A stretch of DNA of 47,455 bases from Candidatus Saccharimonadota bacterium (lineage in GTDB: Bacteria > Patescibacteriota > Saccharimonadia > Saccharimonadales > Saccharimonadaceae), in assembly GCA_016282495.1 (NCBI GenBank), contig JAEEKR010000037.1, positions 1-47,455 on the forward strand, read 5' to 3'. Both the position numbers and the translations under genes were made by a program. Of the stretch, positions 1-9,592 are shown piece by piece; position 1 is the stretch's first letter, and every line of letters starts with the position of its first letter. The notes beneath the pieces are model-generated. The model was not told where the DNA came from, did not search any database, and worked only from the letters and a program-made list of their open reading frames with translations.

Positions 1-452
1 GTATTCGCGACTGCAAGTTCGCCATCTAGTTTGGATTGGCCATAAACGTTAAGTGGCGCATAGTCTTTGTCATCTGGTTGCCATGGTTTTTCGCCTTCGC
101 CATTAAAAACATAATCGGTTGAAATATAAACCATTTTAGCGTCGATAGTTTTGCAAGCATCAGCAATGTTCTTAGTGCCATCAACATTGACGGCACGAAC
201 AGCCTCTAGATTTTCTGGCTCTTCAGCCGCATCGACATTAGTCCAGGCGGCGCAATGTATTACTGCATCCGGATGAATATTTAAAATGGATTTTTTGACA
301 GCATCTTTATCTGTAATATCTAAAACAATAGTATCAAAACTAAAATTTCCTTCTGTACGGTCTGCGCCAATAGCTTCGTGTCCACGGCGAATTAGCTCGT
401 TCATTACATCAAAGCCGAGTTGGCCACTAGTTCCGGTAACTAAAACTTTCAT
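1..452 (-). CDS. rmlD: dTDP-4-dehydrorhamnose reductase, C-terminus outside window
   Basis: This partial gene encodes the N-terminal 150 residues of RmlD, which reduces dTDP-4-keto-L-rhamnose to dTDP-L-rhamnose with NAD(P)H in the cytoplasm. The start reads MKVLVTGTSGQLG, the Rossmann dinucleotide-binding motif. Further on are the STDYVF segment and a YGQSK active-site motif (YxxxK), all typical of the extended short-chain dehydrogenase family. The ATG shares one base with the rmlB stop (TAATG), so the two are translationally coupled. The gene was not in the ORF track because it runs off the window. It is the last visible gene of the order rmlA-rmlC-rmlB-rmlD. Confidence 0.93.
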   Translation of the reverse strand, partial: MKVLVTGTSGQLGFDVMNELIRRGHEAIGADRTEGNFSFDTIVLDITDKDAVKKSILNIHPDAVIHCAAWTNVDAAEEPENLEAVRAVNVDGTKNIADACKTIDAKMVYISTDYVFNGEGEKPWQPDDKDYAPLNVYGQSKLDGELAVAN

Positions 453-1477
453 TATTTATCTCCGTACATTTTTTCGTAGTAGTTTTGATATTCACCGGAA
501 ATAATTTCTTCCCACCAATCTTTGTGGTCTAAATACCATTTTATGGTTTTTACGATTCCGTTTTCGAATTTGGTTTCTGGAAGCCAACCAAGCTGAGTAT
601 GAATCTTGGTTGGATCGATAGCATAGCGACGATCGTGGCCTTTGCGGTCTTCTACAAAGGTAATTAAATCTTCAGACTTACCGAGTTCTTTCAAAATAAG
701 TTTAACAATATCGATATTAGCCATCTCATTGTGGCCACCGACGTTATAGACTTCACCGATCTCGCCTTCATGAATAATTAAATCAATGGCTTTGCAGTGA
801 TCTTCTACGTAAAGCCAGTCTCGGACGTTCTTGCCATCGCCATAAACTGGAAGAGGCTTATCGTTTAAAGCATTGATAATCATTAATGGAATGAGTTTTT
901 CTGGAAAATGATATGGGCCATAGTTATTTGAACAGCGAGAAATTGTGGCTGGGAATTTATAAGTGCGGCAGTATGCCATAACAAGAAGATCAGCGCCAGC
1001 TTTAGAAGCAGAATATGGGCTGGAAGTATGAAGTGGGGTTTTTTCGGTAAAGAAAAGATCTGGGCGATCAAGTGGAAGGTCACCATAAACCTCATCAGTA
1101 GAAACTTGGTGGTAGCGTGGGATATTTAGCTCACGGCAAACATCCATCAAAGTCTCGGTGCCAAGTACGTTGGTTTGAAGGAAGAGCTCTGGCGTTTCGA
1201 TAGAGCGGTCAACATGAGATTCGGCAGCAAAGTTAACAACGATATCTGGCTTTTCTTCTTCAAATAAATCTTTAATAGCTTTGCGGTCGCAAATATTAGT
1301 TTTTGAAAAACGGAAGTTTGGGTTTTCTAAGGCTTTTTTCAAAGTAGAAAGATTCCCTGCATAGGTTAAACAATCTACACAAACAATACGGTAGTCTGGA
1401 TATTTTTTAAGCATGTGGTAGATAAAGTTTGAACCGATAAAGCCTGCACCACCGGTGACAATAATCGTTTTTTTCAT
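452..1477 (-). CDS. rmlB: dTDP-glucose 4,6-dehydratase
   Basis: RmlB converts dTDP-glucose to dTDP-4-keto-6-deoxyglucose, the second step of dTDP-rhamnose synthesis. The protein begins MKKTIIVTGGAGFIGSN (NAD-binding GxxGxxG), carries STDEVYG and the catalytic YSASKAG motif, and has the family length (341 aa). The ORF-track start 30 codons upstream is rejected: the extra residues are basic, low in complexity and overlap rmlC, whereas the chosen ATG has an AAGGAGG ribosome-binding site (complement of 1481-1487) at the right distance. That Shine-Dalgarno lies at the very end of rmlC. The 4-keto product also feeds amino-deoxysugar routes, which may connect it with the aminotransferase at 9582-10712. 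Confidence 0.96.
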   Translation of the reverse strand: MKKTIIVTGGAGFIGSNFIYHMLKKYPDYRIVCVDCLTYAGNLSTLKKALENPNFRFSKTNICDRKAIKDLFEEEKPDIVVNFAAESHVDRSIETPELFLQTNVLGTETLMDVCRELNIPRYHQVSTDEVYGDLPLDRPDLFFTEKTPLHTSSPYSASKAGADLLVMAYCRTYKFPATISRCSNNYGPYHFPEKLIPLMIINALNDKPLPVYGDGKNVRDWLYVEDHCKAIDLIIHEGEIGEVYNVGGHNEMANIDIVKLILKELGKSEDLITFVEDRKGHDRRYAIDPTKIHTQLGWLPETKFENGIVKTIKWYLDHKDWWEEIISGEYQNYYEKMYGDK

Positions 1478-1485
1478 TTTCCTCC

Positions 1486-2037
1486 TTAAAACTCTATTTT
1501 TGATTCTTTTAGTGTTGGATGTTTTTGGTCTTTTTCGCTTAATATTAGTTCGCCGACATCGGGCCAATCTATGGCGATATCTGGGTCATTATACATAATT
1601 CCCCCTTCATCTTCTGGATGATAAAAATCGTCACATTTGTAAGCGAATTCAGCATGGTCACTAACTACCATAAAGCCGTGAGCAAAGCCGCGCGGAATCA
1701 TGAGTTGTTTATGGTTCTCTCCTGAAAGCAAAGTGCCAACCCATTTACCATAGGTAGGGCTGTCTTTACGAAGATCAACGGCAACATCAAAGACTTCGCC
1801 TTTTAAGACGCGCACAAGCTTAGCTTGAGGATGGGTTTTTTGAAAATGGAGTCCACGAAGAACACCTTTTTTGGAGCTGGACTGGTTATCTTGTACGAAT
1901 TTATAATTTAAACCAGCTTCTTTAAAATCAGCTTCGCTATATGTTTCCATAAAATATCCGCGTTCATCACCAAAAAGAGTAGGCGTAATAATATAAACAC
2001 CGTCAATGTTGGTTTTCTCAAAAACAAATTTGCCCAT
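1486..2037 (-). CDS. rmlC: dTDP-4-dehydrorhamnose 3,5-epimerase
   Basis: RmlC epimerises dTDP-4-keto-6-deoxyglucose at C3 and C5. The 183-residue length and cupin pattern fit the family: FGDERGYF near the N-terminus, KGVLRGLHFQ with the catalytic histidine, and the IPRGFAHGF strand. The start codon overlaps the rmlA stop by one base (TAATG) and the C-terminus touches the rmlB ribosome-binding site, so the four genes form one compact unit. Confidence 0.96.
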   Translation of the reverse strand: MGKFVFEKTNIDGVYIITPTLFGDERGYFMETYSEADFKEAGLNYKFVQDNQSSSKKGVLRGLHFQKTHPQAKLVRVLKGEVFDVAVDLRKDSPTYGKWVGTLLSGENHKQLMIPRGFAHGFMVVSDHAEFAYKCDDFYHPEDEGGIMYNDPDIAIDWPDVGELILSEKDQKHPTLKESKIEF

Positions 2038-2921
2038 TAATCTTTAATTTTCCCTTCTGCCACGTTTTTAAGGTGTTGGCCATAAGAGGATTTACCGTAC
2101 TTATTAGCAGCTTCGAGAAGTTTTTCTTTATTGATCCAATCATTTTTATAAGCGATTTCTTCTAGTGCGGAAATTTGGATGCCCTGACGTTTCTGAATGA
2201 CACGAACAAAGTCTGAGGCGTCAGCAAGGCTATCCATAGTGCCAGTATCGAGCCAGGCGTAACCACGCCCAAGGAGTTGAACGTCTAATTTATCCTCTTT
2301 AAGATACATCTCATTTAGAGTGGTTATTTCTAGCTCACCGCGATCAGATGGTTTGACTTTATTGGCTTTTTCACTAACGCCGGCTGGGTAGAAATAGAGG
2401 CCAGTAACAGCGTAATTACTTTTTGGGGTTTTTGGTTTTTCTTCAATGGAAATTGCTTTCCAATCTTTATCAAACTCTACTACACCAAAACGTTCTGGAT
2501 CAGTGACATAATAGCCAAAGACAGTAGCGCGACCATTCTCAGCGTCTTCAGCAGCAGAAAGGAGTTGTTTGCGAATGCCGGCGCCATAGAATATATTATC
2601 ACCAAGTACCATAGCACAGGCATCATTGCCAATAAATTCTTCACCTAAAATAAAGGCCTGAGCAAGACCATCTGGGGATGGTTGAACCTTATATGATAAG
2701 TTAATGCCAAATTGTGTGCCATCACCAAGAAGACGTTCAAAGTTTGGAAGGTCAAGTGGGGTAGAGATAATAAGAATATCTTTAATTCCTGCCAACATAA
2801 GCATAGAAAGTGGATAATAAATCATTGGTTTATCATACACTGGCAACATTTGCTTCGAAGTTGCTAAAGTTAATGGATAGAGGCGCGTACCAGAGCCTCC
2901 AGCTAAAATAATTCCTTTCAT
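2037..2921 (-). CDS. rmlA: glucose-1-phosphate thymidylyltransferase
   Basis: RmlA joins glucose-1-phosphate and dTTP to give dTDP-glucose, opening the dTDP-rhamnose pathway. The start [18 protein letters not shown] is the nucleotidyltransferase signature, followed by [15 protein letters not shown] and the conserved VLGDNIFYG and EKPKTPKS segments. The length of 294 aa is normal. A Shine-Dalgarno AAGGAG precedes the ATG. An extended -10 element lies about 24 nt upstream, so the rml genes can be transcribed separately from the glycosyltransferase genes before them. Confidence 0.97.
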   Translation of the reverse strand: MKGIILAGGSGTRLYPLTLATSKQMLPVYDKPMIYYPLSMLMLAGIKDILIISTPLDLPNFERLLGDGTQFGINLSYKVQPSPDGLAQAFILGEEFIGNDACAMVLGDNIFYGAGIRKQLLSAAEDAENGRATVFGYYVTDPERFGVVEFDKDWKAISIEEKPKTPKSNYAVTGLYFYPAGVSEKANKVKPSDRGELEITTLNEMYLKEDKLDVQLLGRGYAWLDTGTMDSLADASDFVRVIQKRQGIQISALEEIAYKNDWINKEKLLEAANKYGKSSYGQHLKNVAEGKIKD

Positions 2922-2934
2922 AAAAACTCCTTTT

Positions 2935-2956
2935 CTATGGTTTTATTATACCATAG
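2935..2956 (-). promoter_or_regulatory. rmlACBD promoter with overlapping inverted repeat
   Basis: On the minus strand TGG-TATAAT (2953-2945) is an extended -10 element. It sits inside a perfect 7-bp inverted repeat, CTATGGT (2935-2941) and ACCATAG (2950-2956), around an 8-nt A/T loop. The repeat overlaps the last codons of the upstream glycosyltransferase. No convincing -35 is visible. The palindrome covers the -10 and could be an operator; this is inference from position. Confidence 0.5.
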
Positions 2957-3810
2957 CGAGAAGATAAACGGGAGAGCTCTTTCTCTTGGGAAACTAGTAC
3001 TTCTCTTGATAAATGATAGTGGCTGGCAATATATTCTTGCATTTTTTTAATCTCCCTAATATGAACTCCGCTTTTGTTGGAATTTTTGGTAACAGATGAG
3101 CTATGCTTTCTGAAGATGTTCAGAGCTTTTCTACAATAAGCAATTTTGCCGTACTTTAAAAGATTAACATAAAAATACCAGTCGCCGACTTGCTGAAATT
3201 TAAGAGCTTCTGTGAAGATTTTTTTGAATGGAATCATGGCGTCTTTTTTAAAAACTACTCCAGAAACGTTAGGAATGGAACATCTAATAGCCATTATTTC
3301 TTTGATTTCATCTTCACCATTTTTTATATAATTTTTTTTATAGTGCCCTGTTTTTTCCTTATCTCTAGAAAAACGCAGGTTGGGCGCAATAATAATTCCT
3401 TTTCCATTAATAACTTTGGACTCTGAGTATGATATAACTGTATTCTTATCTTTAAACCCTTTCACAACATTATCTAGAAAGGTTTTTTGACACAAATCAT
3501 CCGCTTCAGCAATCCAAATATAATCTCCTTTTGCAAGTTCAAAACCTTTTTGCCACTGTGACATAGCCTTGCCTGAGTTTTTATCATTTCCCACAAATTT
3601 AACATTCATGCCTGGGTTCTTTATTTTAAGATCAAAAACTATGTTTTTGGCTAGTTCTGCGCTTCCATCCGTAGAACAATCGTCTAAAATAATTAGCTCG
3701 TGAATAGGATAGGTTTGATTTAATATGGTTTTAATTCTTTTCTTAAGATACTTACCGTAATTATAGTTTGGAACGATAACTGAGACTTTTTTATTTTGCA
3801 AAGTAGCCAT
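2935..3810 (-). CDS. glycosyltransferase family 2
   Basis: A GT-A fold glycosyltransferase of 291 aa. The N-terminus has [14 protein letters not shown], then [12 protein letters not shown] (nucleotide-sugar binding) and WIAEADD, the metal-binding acidic motif. There is no membrane segment, so it should act at the inner face of the membrane on a lipid-linked glycan. Its start overlaps the preceding GT4 gene by 20 nt. The sugar donor cannot be told from sequence; being next to the rml genes makes rhamnose a possibility only. Confidence 0.88.
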   Translation of the reverse strand: MATLQNKKVSVIVPNYNYGKYLKKRIKTILNQTYPIHELIILDDCSTDGSAELAKNIVFDLKIKNPGMNVKFVGNDKNSGKAMSQWQKGFELAKGDYIWIAEADDLCQKTFLDNVVKGFKDKNTVISYSESKVINGKGIIIAPNLRFSRDKEKTGHYKKNYIKNGEDEIKEIMAIRCSIPNVSGVVFKKDAMIPFKKIFTEALKFQQVGDWYFYVNLLKYGKIAYCRKALNIFRKHSSSVTKNSNKSGVHIREIKKMQEYIASHYHLSREVLVSQEKELSRLSSRYGIIKP

Positions 3811-5230
3811 AAACTGCCTCTACTTCTTTTAAAAACTTTTCGCCATAGTAATGCTTGAGCGCGTATTTTTTTGCCTCTTTAGCAATCTTCTTATTTTCTT
3901 CTGGATGTTTATATAAATGTTCTAGCTTATCGTACCATTCGCCAGGCTGTGCAAGAAAACCATTTTTACCATCTGTTATTGCTTGTTTAAAGGTATAGCT
4001 AGGGGAGGCAATTGTGGTTGTTTCTACGATTGCTGCTTCAAAAAATTTAAGTTCGGATTTGCAATTGGTGAAATCATTGATGAGAAGTGGGGCAATGTTA
4101 ACATCTACTTCTGCCATCATTCTTTGTAGTTTTCTAAAGTCTGTAAACGATAGGAACTTGATTCTTCCCGAATCTACTAATTTTTCTGCGTCTTTAGAAA
4201 ACCGCATATATCCTACGACATTTAAAATTGAATTATTATGTTTTTTGAGAAATTTGATAAGTTCTGGTTCTGCAACAGCAAAATCTTTAGCATGCGTAGG
4301 AGAACCAGAAAAATAACCTATGATGAAATTCTCATCCTCTCTATTATTTTTTTGTTTTGTATAAACTAACGACGCATTGATCTGTTCTTGGTTTATAGAA
4401 TTTCTTATTTCTTTGCATGGTTTATTGAAGGACTCACTCAATTTCTTGGATAAGAAGCTGTTTGTAGTAATGAAAAAATCCATCTTTTTCGCCATCGCTT
4501 GGACTCCGGCAAAATATGCTAACCAATAGCTTCTGTTTGATCTTTCGCCGATAGTGTCCAATACAATGTCTAAGTATCTCAAATCAAATACTAAATCATC
4601 AATATCTAATCCAGCTTTAATACTGTTTTTATGAGCTAAATTGATTAGTCTTTCTACTGATTTTTCTTGCCCAGATTGTCTCCCAAAAATTAGAACACTG
4701 CTATTTGGCAAAAGCCTTTCTACGGTGCTAATTTCATTTTTAAAAAAATACACTGCCTGCCATTTTTTGCTATCCTTAGTTGCGTTGAAAGTATTGTAAC
4801 ATCGGTACCTAAAAGTTGAGCTGTCTGGTTTCTCCACAAAGTATATAGCCAGCTTCTTTCTATTTTTTATACTTTCCTCGGCAATTTTTACTCGTTTCTT
4901 TAGGTCGAGCATCCATGGGTCCAAAAAATGCCATTCGTCATTGTCACTAATATTAGCGTCGTTTACTGTTTTTTTTTGCGCTAAACTTTTTCTAGCTTCT
5001 GGATTTCTAATTATTCGATAGAAGGATCTTGGGGCTTTCACGATTTTCCCAGTCTTACTGTCTGGATTGGATATAACACTTTTATATATTTTCGATCTCT
5101 TAATCTTATTCTTCAAAAATCTCCCTAGGCTAGCGTCTTCGTTCAACAGTTCACGTTCGCGTTCGATGGAAGCTAGAAGCTCATCTTCAAGTGCCTCTAA
5201 ATAATCATCCTTGTTCGCATCGTTTCTCAT
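3791..5230 (-). CDS. glycosyltransferase, GT4-like (group 1)
   Basis: A 479-aa protein with a GT-B architecture. The first 120 residues are a charged extension. Next comes an acceptor domain containing GLDIDDLVFDLR, then a donor domain with IIGYFSGSPTHAKDF, LNVVGYMRF and a C-terminal KFFEAAIVETTTIAS/GKNGFLAQPGEW region. The last is the E-x7-E-type donor-binding site of GT4 enzymes. It belongs to the surface-glycan cassette. The start has no Shine-Dalgarno and lies 8 nt after a TATAAT, so it may be read from a leaderless mRNA. Confidence 0.8.
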   Translation of the reverse strand: MRNDANKDDYLEALEDELLASIERERELLNEDASLGRFLKNKIKRSKIYKSVISNPDSKTGKIVKAPRSFYRIIRNPEARKSLAQKKTVNDANISDNDEWHFLDPWMLDLKKRVKIAEESIKNRKKLAIYFVEKPDSSTFRYRCYNTFNATKDSKKWQAVYFFKNEISTVERLLPNSSVLIFGRQSGQEKSVERLINLAHKNSIKAGLDIDDLVFDLRYLDIVLDTIGERSNRSYWLAYFAGVQAMAKKMDFFITTNSFLSKKLSESFNKPCKEIRNSINQEQINASLVYTKQKNNREDENFIIGYFSGSPTHAKDFAVAEPELIKFLKKHNNSILNVVGYMRFSKDAEKLVDSGRIKFLSFTDFRKLQRMMAEVDVNIAPLLINDFTNCKSELKFFEAAIVETTTIASPSYTFKQAITDGKNGFLAQPGEWYDKLEHLYKHPEENKKIAKEAKKYALKHYYGEKFLKEVEAVYGYFAK

Positions 5231-5238
5231 ATTAATAT

Positions 5239-5244
5239 ATTATA
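5239..5244 (-). promoter_or_regulatory. -10 box very close to GT4 start
   Basis: The minus-strand TATAAT at 5244-5239 is separated from the ATG at 5230 by only 8 nt. Transcription would therefore begin at or next to the start codon. No ribosome-binding site is present. No clear -35 is seen. Confidence 0.4.
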
Positions 5245-5282
5245 CCTCAATCTTAATAAGTGGGCAATCTACCTCTTTTTAC

Positions 5283-6764
5283 TCACCACTTTTTCAATGC
5301 TCTTTTTGTTTTTGCTTTTTCACTATCGATTTTTAGTTTGATCCTTTTTATTTTGTTTTTAAAGGCAGTCCTTCTTTTAATATCCAATATTTCATTCGTC
5401 TCTAAAACCTTTATTTCTCCAGATACACTTAAACTCTTTATTGTTTGCTTAAAATTTGACACTAAATAAACTGGGTCGTTAATAAGGAATATATCATAGC
5501 CGGAAGATTTAGTATATTTTCCTAAAGGATAATTCTCTTGGGCAACTCTAAATCCTAGATTTTTTCCACATGCACTTATATTTGATAATTTCATCTTGAC
5601 GCAATACTCACATGGGTCAAAACGAAGATTAATGATTTTTTTGCCTTTGCAAATTTTGTCAATATTGTTAAACTCTACATGAAATTCTCCTTCTGTGTCA
5701 GTAACAAAATTACTCGCCATTGTATCTTCCTCGTTAAAGCCATCCCCAAAATCAAAATACAGCTTGGCTTTATAGATCGTCACATTAGCTGGTGCAAACG
5801 GAGAATATATTGTTTCGTCTCTCTTATAACTCACATCATCATAACCGTATAATTCAAAAATTTGTTTACGTTCTTTTTCATTATTCAACATCTCAAAAAG
5901 AGTTTTTAGACCTAGTGCCTGTGCCGCCGGATCATGCCCGAGCAAGATTTTTGACAAAGCAAACTTAATATTTATCTTCCCGTTTACAGTGTATTGATCA
6001 GCTTCATTAAATACTAGTGGAAAATCTTTTTCGTTCACTTCATAGAAAAGTTCATATATGTGATAAAACTCATTGTTGCTACGTAAAATGTTTTCTACGC
6101 TATGCTCGCCACTAATATTATTCCTATGTACTCTAAAATTAATCAATTTATCTTCAAGCACATATATTTCCTTTTTAAGGCAAAGTTTTATCCATTTATA
6201 AAAATCTGGTACCTGCCATAGACCATCCACTATCATTCCACATTCTTCATATGCCTCTCTTCGTATTAAAAGGCTTGGATGACATAGACAATTTTTTCGA
6301 TAAAAAAATCTTTTTAGCCATTCTTGACGACTTCTGTTTTCAACATTAAAAACATCGTGGTAAGCCGAACTTTCATCAGTATACGGATTACCATATTCAT
6401 CAATTATATTTGCTCTCGTAAAAACTGCTGTATATTTTGGGTGTTTTTCAAGAAAATCAACTTCTTTTTGTAATTTATCTTTTTCCCAAACATTATCCGA
6501 ATCTGCTATCGCAACTAGTTTACCTTTAGCCATCTTACGCATAATTTCAAAGGCATATTCTGGGCCCATATTCCTTTTGTTCTGAATCGCAATTATTCGT
6601 TCATCTTTGAATGATTTTATTATCTTAAAAGACGAATCTGTGGAACGATCGTCTACAATTATTAATTCAAAATCAGTAAAAGTCTGTTCGAGTACGCTCT
6701 CAATACTTTCACCAATAAACTTTTCGTGGTTGTATGATGTCATTAATATTGAAACTTTTGGCAT
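5283..6764 (-). CDS. glycosyltransferase family 2 with long C-terminal extension
   Basis: The first 230 residues are a GT2 domain: VSILMTSYNHEKFIGESI, LIIVDDRSTDSS and AIADSDNVW (the DxD equivalent). The remaining 260 residues do not resemble the catalytic domain. They include a helical part and a beta-rich segment (AKLYFDFGDGFNEED, EFHVEFNNIDK, IINLRFDPCEYCVKMK) that recalls C-terminal modules of other rhamnan or wall-glycan GT2 proteins; its role is unknown. The tail ends in a very basic stretch (KNKIKRIKLKI). A ribosome-binding site AAGGAAA precedes the start. Confidence 0.82.
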   Translation of the reverse strand: MPKVSILMTSYNHEKFIGESIESVLEQTFTDFELIIVDDRSTDSSFKIIKSFKDERIIAIQNKRNMGPEYAFEIMRKMAKGKLVAIADSDNVWEKDKLQKEVDFLEKHPKYTAVFTRANIIDEYGNPYTDESSAYHDVFNVENRSRQEWLKRFFYRKNCLCHPSLLIRREAYEECGMIVDGLWQVPDFYKWIKLCLKKEIYVLEDKLINFRVHRNNISGEHSVENILRSNNEFYHIYELFYEVNEKDFPLVFNEADQYTVNGKINIKFALSKILLGHDPAAQALGLKTLFEMLNNEKERKQIFELYGYDDVSYKRDETIYSPFAPANVTIYKAKLYFDFGDGFNEEDTMASNFVTDTEGEFHVEFNNIDKICKGKKIINLRFDPCEYCVKMKLSNISACGKNLGFRVAQENYPLGKYTKSSGYDIFLINDPVYLVSNFKQTIKSLSVSGEIKVLETNEILDIKRRTAFKNKIKRIKLKIDSEKAKTKRALKKW

Positions 6765-6775
6765 ACATTTCCTTT

Positions 6776-9592
6776 TTATTTAATTATTCTTCTTGCCTTA
6801 CGATAGGCTCTTTTAGCTATATTGGGCGTAATTTCTTTCAGAACATCACGTCCGACCTTCTTATATTTTTGTTTATTAATCTTCTTTTTAGCTCTTTTGC
6901 TAAGACTCAAATCAACGTTCTTTAGTACTTTAAGCCTAGGTATTATTTGGTTTTCGTGGCTATATAGTTTTTCCGATTTTAATTTCCCCATTTCGCCAAT
7001 ATTTTTTAATTTTTCAGGTTTATAATAATAATATTCAACTTTTTTAACAATATCATCTGCCGAATGTTTAATAGTTACAATTTCTTCTCCTTCTATAAAT
7101 CTTCCACGGTTCATCTTTAATGGGTCAGTTATAAACATCGCTACTCCACAAAGAGAAGCATCAGTCACTGATGTAGTAGGAAAACCGTCAAATGCGCCTT
7201 TTGCAAGAATGCCATTAATATTTGGTGATACGATTATATCTTTATCTTTATAAAACTCTTCAAACCAGTCAGCCGGTTTACTACCATAAAAAATTATATT
7301 TTTAACTCCTTTAGTATCTATTACGTTTTTGTCCCAAGGGCCAACTATATGGAATACTATATTATCGTATTTCTTACTCAGTTTTTTTGCAACTTCAATA
7401 AACAAATCATACCCTTTATCGCGCCCATTTTTAGTGTATTTATGCGCAACAAAACATATATCTAATGTATCTTTATTAATACCAAAACGTTTTTTATTTT
7501 TAATATTTTGTCCTATTTTTTTAGTGTCAGTTACAACTCCAAAAATAAATTCTATATCTTTCTTCTTGCAAAAGTGTTTTTTTATCAGATAGTCATATGT
7601 AGCTTGCTGGGTTACTATTACTTTCTTAAACCAGGGCGAAGTAAAAACCGCCTTCAGCTTTTTATCACTTTTCCTATCATTAAGACAAAACCCTCCACCT
7701 GGATAAAGCGTAAAGACAAATGGGACTTGCATTTTCTCAGATAAAGGCAGTAAGTTGTTATATGCAGTATTAAGAAATATGCCATAAAGTAAATTCGCGC
7801 TAAAAGAAAAATCTTCGTCTATTTTTAATACTCTATCGCTAAATGCTGGATAGTCTCTTTTGTATTTTACTATCATATTTTCGACTGGTTCATTACTTAA
7901 CAAGCAAGAAAATGCACCAGTTGTGCATACCACAGAATTTTTATAGAAATCTAATATATTTGTGAATTCTTGATACGAAAAACCTGACAATGGGTTTGGA
8001 AAAATGTTATCAATTATTGCAATTTCGTATGGTCTTACCGCATTTTTGCTTATCAAGTATTCTATATACTCATTTCGAATAATCTGAAATTCATTATCAT
8101 ACAAGAAGCTTAGATATTTATTATATTCTTTAATGTTCGAAACTAAAATTTTATTATTTATAACTGGCTTGTTACCACTCCAGATTCCATCAAAATGCTT
8201 TCTATATACTGACATCGGAAGATTAATTAATCTAACATCTCCAAACTGTGAATAAAAAATGTTAAACATCCAGTCACCCGTATACATATCTTTAAATAAA
8301 CTATCTGATATATGGCCGAGTAGTTTAGCATCGTAAAACGAAGCGCATAGTGAACCAGGCCTATTGTCAGTGACAATATCTTCCGTTGTAACAATATTCA
8401 CATTATAATCTGCATCATATACTTCGTATCTATTCTCTTGTTGCCAATATAATAGTAGTTTGTTGAAAGACATAGCTAATTCAGGAAAGCGTTTATGTAA
8501 TAATAGATGTGTTTCTAGTCTATCGCTAGCTAAATAATAATCGTCGCCGTCGCACATTGTAAAATAATCACATCCACTTTTGGAAATCAATTTTATTAAT
8601 TTTGCGTAGTTTTCAACCATTCCTATATTCTCTTTGTTTCTAACATATTGTATACGCATGCGCTCTGTTTGTTTTATTCCCTTAAGATAGTTTTTAATGT
8701 TTTTTTCTGTATTATCAGTTGACTTATCGTCTAGAATAATCACCTTGCATCTAAAACCGCCTTTTTGCTTAACAATATGATCTAAACATTCAACGATGTA
8801 TTCTTCACAATTGTAGGCTAAAACTCCAACCGTAATAAGTGGTATACTATCATTATCGTTGTTCTCTTTATTTTTTATTTTGTTATAAATTGATACTAGC
8901 CTCTTATTCAGTTTTTCGGTTTTTACAAAATCTTTAAAACCATTTTTTTCTTTATATAAAATTCCAAAACATTCGCACTCGAATACTACTGTTAATTCTT
9001 TTTTAGCCTCCCTGTATACAACGTCAACACTTTCCCAATCTATATCATCAAAAACTATAAACCCACCTTCGTTTAAAATCTCATTATATAATTCAAAATC
9101 CTGTCGTATATGTTTGGCATCATGGTTCCCATCAATATGCAAAAAATCAATCTTAATATTATTCTTTTTGAAATAAGAAATTGCATCTTGTGATGATTTT
9201 CGTATAAGTTTTAAATCTTCACTGTATTCACAGTTTTTACGGTATATTTCAGTATTTTTATATATATCATCAAAATCAACCCTCTCTAGAAAAGTATTCA
9301 CATCATTTTTTATATTTTCTGGAGTATCAAATTCAATTGCATTACTTCGGGTGTATGGATCTATACCATAACTCTTACCATTATTAAGATGAATACTATA
9401 AGCAGTTGGGAAAAAACTTTTTCCTCTATAAACGCCTATCTCGACATATGTTTTTAGTTTTTGGTTCTGCACTAAATATGCCATCAAAAAGCTTTTTTCT
9501 ATTGGACATCCACCACCAAAATCAGACTTTATCTCATTATCAATCCTGCGACAAGCCTCGTAGATAGTTTCGCCAACTTTTTTATTTACCAT
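6776..9592 (-). CDS. three-domain methyltransferase / GT2 / GT1-type fusion
   Basis: This 938-aa protein joins three enzymes found apart elsewhere. Residues 1-235 form a class I SAM-dependent methyltransferase: YVEIGVYRGKSF (motif I), DFLHIDGNHD and GGFIVFDDIDW, as in sugar or glycan O-methyltransferases. Residues 245-520 are a GT2 domain: ITVGVLAYNCEEYI, VIILDDKSTDNT and MCDGDDYY. Residues 530-910 are a GT-B domain: CFVAHKY, VFHIVGPW, FYGSKPADW and a late donor-site region. The C-terminus is strongly basic. It probably extends and caps or modifies a surface polysaccharide at the membrane. The gene is visibly richer in A+T than its neighbours, in keeping with an acquired glycan cassette. Confidence 0.82.
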   Translation of the reverse strand: MVNKKVGETIYEACRRIDNEIKSDFGGGCPIEKSFLMAYLVQNQKLKTYVEIGVYRGKSFFPTAYSIHLNNGKSYGIDPYTRSNAIEFDTPENIKNDVNTFLERVDFDDIYKNTEIYRKNCEYSEDLKLIRKSSQDAISYFKKNNIKIDFLHIDGNHDAKHIRQDFELYNEILNEGGFIVFDDIDWESVDVVYREAKKELTVVFECECFGILYKEKNGFKDFVKTEKLNKRLVSIYNKIKNKENNDNDSIPLITVGVLAYNCEEYIVECLDHIVKQKGGFRCKVIILDDKSTDNTEKNIKNYLKGIKQTERMRIQYVRNKENIGMVENYAKLIKLISKSGCDYFTMCDGDDYYLASDRLETHLLLHKRFPELAMSFNKLLLYWQQENRYEVYDADYNVNIVTTEDIVTDNRPGSLCASFYDAKLLGHISDSLFKDMYTGDWMFNIFYSQFGDVRLINLPMSVYRKHFDGIWSGNKPVINNKILVSNIKEYNKYLSFLYDNEFQIIRNEYIEYLISKNAVRPYEIAIIDNIFPNPLSGFSYQEFTNILDFYKNSVVCTTGAFSCLLSNEPVENMIVKYKRDYPAFSDRVLKIDEDFSFSANLLYGIFLNTAYNNLLPLSEKMQVPFVFTLYPGGGFCLNDRKSDKKLKAVFTSPWFKKVIVTQQATYDYLIKKHFCKKKDIEFIFGVVTDTKKIGQNIKNKKRFGINKDTLDICFVAHKYTKNGRDKGYDLFIEVAKKLSKKYDNIVFHIVGPWDKNVIDTKGVKNIIFYGSKPADWFEEFYKDKDIIVSPNINGILAKGAFDGFPTTSVTDASLCGVAMFITDPLKMNRGRFIEGEEIVTIKHSADDIVKKVEYYYYKPEKLKNIGEMGKLKSEKLYSHENQIIPRLKVLKNVDLSLSKRAKKKINKQKYKKVGRDVLKEITPNIAKRAYRKARRIIK

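Noticed and set aside
1478-1567. Upstream 30-codon extension of rmlB in the ORF track
   Set aside because: It overlaps rmlC and its ribosome-binding site region; the Rossmann motif starts at the ATG at 1477 with an AAGGAGG site.
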